Part shown: one piece after another, positions 63,280 through 64,000 of the stretch
Position numbering within the stretch: position 1 is the first letter of the stretch
Layout of the letters: every line of letters begins with the position of its first letter
Origin: Cladophialophora immunda
Taxonomy: Eukaryota > Ascomycota > Eurotiomycetes > Chaetothyriales > Herpotrichiellaceae
Direction: 5' to 3'
NCBI RefSeq assembly: GCF_000835495.1
Contig: NW_015622542.1
Location: 2,130,485 to 2,194,484 of the forward strand
DNA length: 64,000 bases
The notes under the pieces: generated by a model
Told to the model about the DNA's origin: nothing
Database searches by the model: none
What the model saw: the letters and a program-made list of their open reading frames with translations, nothing else
Program-made: the position numbers and the translations under genes

Positions 63280-64000
63280 ATGCAGCGCATTCTAAGGATA
63301 AATCTCCAAGCCCGCAACCAAGCCCTCAAAGCTTCCCGTCGGAAAAATTATGAAAAGTTACGAGAAGACTGGAAAGAATACGAGGCCCGTCTAATCCAGA
63401 CGGAGAAAGTGAAAAATGCCCACATCAAAGCAGAGCGCAGAGCCCGGCGGGAGGATTGGGTTATGGGACCTCTGGCACCGAAACGAGACGTCGGCACAAA
63501 GCAAGATTTCTACGGCACTGTGAGCAACCTGCTCTACCAAGGACCAGTGTTCCCTCCAAATGTCAGGCATGGGCCTAGGAGTAATGGCTGGGATCCTGTC
63601 GGAGGTGAAGGATCGGAAGAGGATCAGAAAGAGTGGGAGGGATTCGGAAACGAAGGGAACATTGTGGAAGGAGATCGGGTTTGCATTGTGAAGGGGAGGG
63701 ACGGCTTGATCGGGCAGATTGGCAAAGTAAAGGATGTCAGTAACGATTCCAAGGAGCTGAGAATCGAAGGTCTGAATATGGTATGGGTATCCTCTCCCGG
63801 GCTATGCACCGAATTTGGCGATGATAATCTGACTTCAACTAGGCCGATGTCGAGATCCCGGAGAGCTTTGGCGAACAGCGCGACAAAGTACACTACTCTT
63901 CCCTCGAATTACCTGTGCCTATAGCCGATGTACGTCTTGTTTACCGCCTAACCGACCCTGCTACTGGCCGCGATAGAGATGTCGTTGTCAAACACATCCG
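63280..64000 (+). CDS. MRPL40: mitochondrial large-subunit ribosomal protein uL24m (MRPL40), 3' truncated by window
   Basis: Component of the mitochondrial 54S subunit. The ATG at 63280 starts MQRILRINLQARNQALKASR, a basic mitochondrial presequence-like start. Exon 1 is 63280-63780. A 62-nt intron (GTATGG donor, CAACTAG acceptor) leads to exon 2 from 63843, which is still open at the window end, so the protein is incomplete here (about 219 residues seen). The KOW/L24 motif is IVEGDRVCIVKGRDGLIGQIGKVKDV at about 127-152. The intron joins IEGLNM to ADVEIPESFGEQRDKVHYSS, and this is followed by PVPIADVRLVYRL, as expected for fungal MRPL40. Reading without splicing ends at 63924 in unrelated sequence. 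Confidence 0.92.

Noticed and set aside
1..64000. CRISPR arrays, bacterial operons, insertion sequences or ribosome binding sites
   Set aside because: The window is eukaryotic with spliced genes; no regularly spaced repeats or transposase motifs were seen.
1..64000. tRNA or rRNA genes
   Set aside because: I looked for B-box-like GGTTCGANNC followed by plausible acceptor stems in gene-free DNA and found none convincing. A tRNAscan or Infernal run would be decisive.
1..64000. A secondary-metabolite biosynthetic cluster
   Set aside because: The acyltransferase, SDR, beta-lactamase-like and regulator genes are suggestive parts, but no polyketide synthase, NRPS, terpene cyclase or P450 is present and housekeeping genes lie between them.

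Overview
The window is nuclear DNA of a filamentous ascomycete (Pezizomycotina). The evidence is the short spliceosomal introns of about 44-150 nt with GTRNGY donors, CTAAC/CTGAC-like branch points and YAG acceptors, several Zn2Cys6 regulators, a Crz1-type calcineurin-responsive zinc-finger factor, an RTA1-family membrane protein, a Mid2/Wsc-like wall sensor and yeast-type mitochondrial proteins. The mix of genes would suit Eurotiomycetes, possibly a black-yeast lineage (Chaetothyriales), but that placement is a guess. There is no sign of prokaryotic, viral or transposon content.

I can support 22 protein genes. 0.1-12 kb: ribosomal stalk protein P1 (+), an iron-type alcohol dehydrogenase-like enzyme (+), an acyltransferase-3 membrane protein (-), an RTA1-like protein (+) and an unrecognised low-complexity protein (-). 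13-23 kb, all minus: the Crz1-like factor, a Yck-type casein kinase I and a serine-rich orphan. 24-31 kb: an intron-rich short-chain dehydrogenase (+) ending 10 nt from a convergent mitochondrial methionyl-tRNA formyltransferase (-), then a Zn2Cys6 factor (-) and a secreted beta-lactamase-like protein (-). 32-40 kb: Pex19 (+), an orphan with a basic and an acidic region (-), a Mid2-like sensor (-) and a PQ-loop transporter (-). 41-52 kb: two divergently transcribed Zn2Cys6 regulators, a mitochondrial lipoate-protein ligase (-) and a fungal transcription-factor-like protein without a zinc cluster (-). 52-58 kb is a 6.7 kb gene-poor divergent upstream region. 58-64 kb: a large CaMKK/SNF1-activating-type kinase (+) and mitochondrial ribosomal protein uL24m (+, cut by the window end).

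Most genes are housekeeping or signalling. Calcium and stress signalling is represented by the Crz1-like factor, the CaMKK-like kinase, the wall sensor and casein kinase I, but they are not adjacent and I do not infer an operon-like unit. The only cluster-like neighbourhood is the Zn2Cys6 factor with the beta-lactamase-like enzyme, and perhaps the dehydrogenase. The most checkable observations are a casein kinase I terminal intron that decides the C-terminal tail, an SDR gene with seven tiny introns including a GC-AG intron, upstream ORFs ahead of two regulators (one overlapping the kinase start), loss of a canonical metal ligand in the iron-ADH-like enzyme, and a GTAC-rich palindrome cluster between the Crz1-like gene and the casein kinase gene.

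Exon boundaries were worked out by hand from frame continuity, splice consensus and protein-family expectation. They are predictions.
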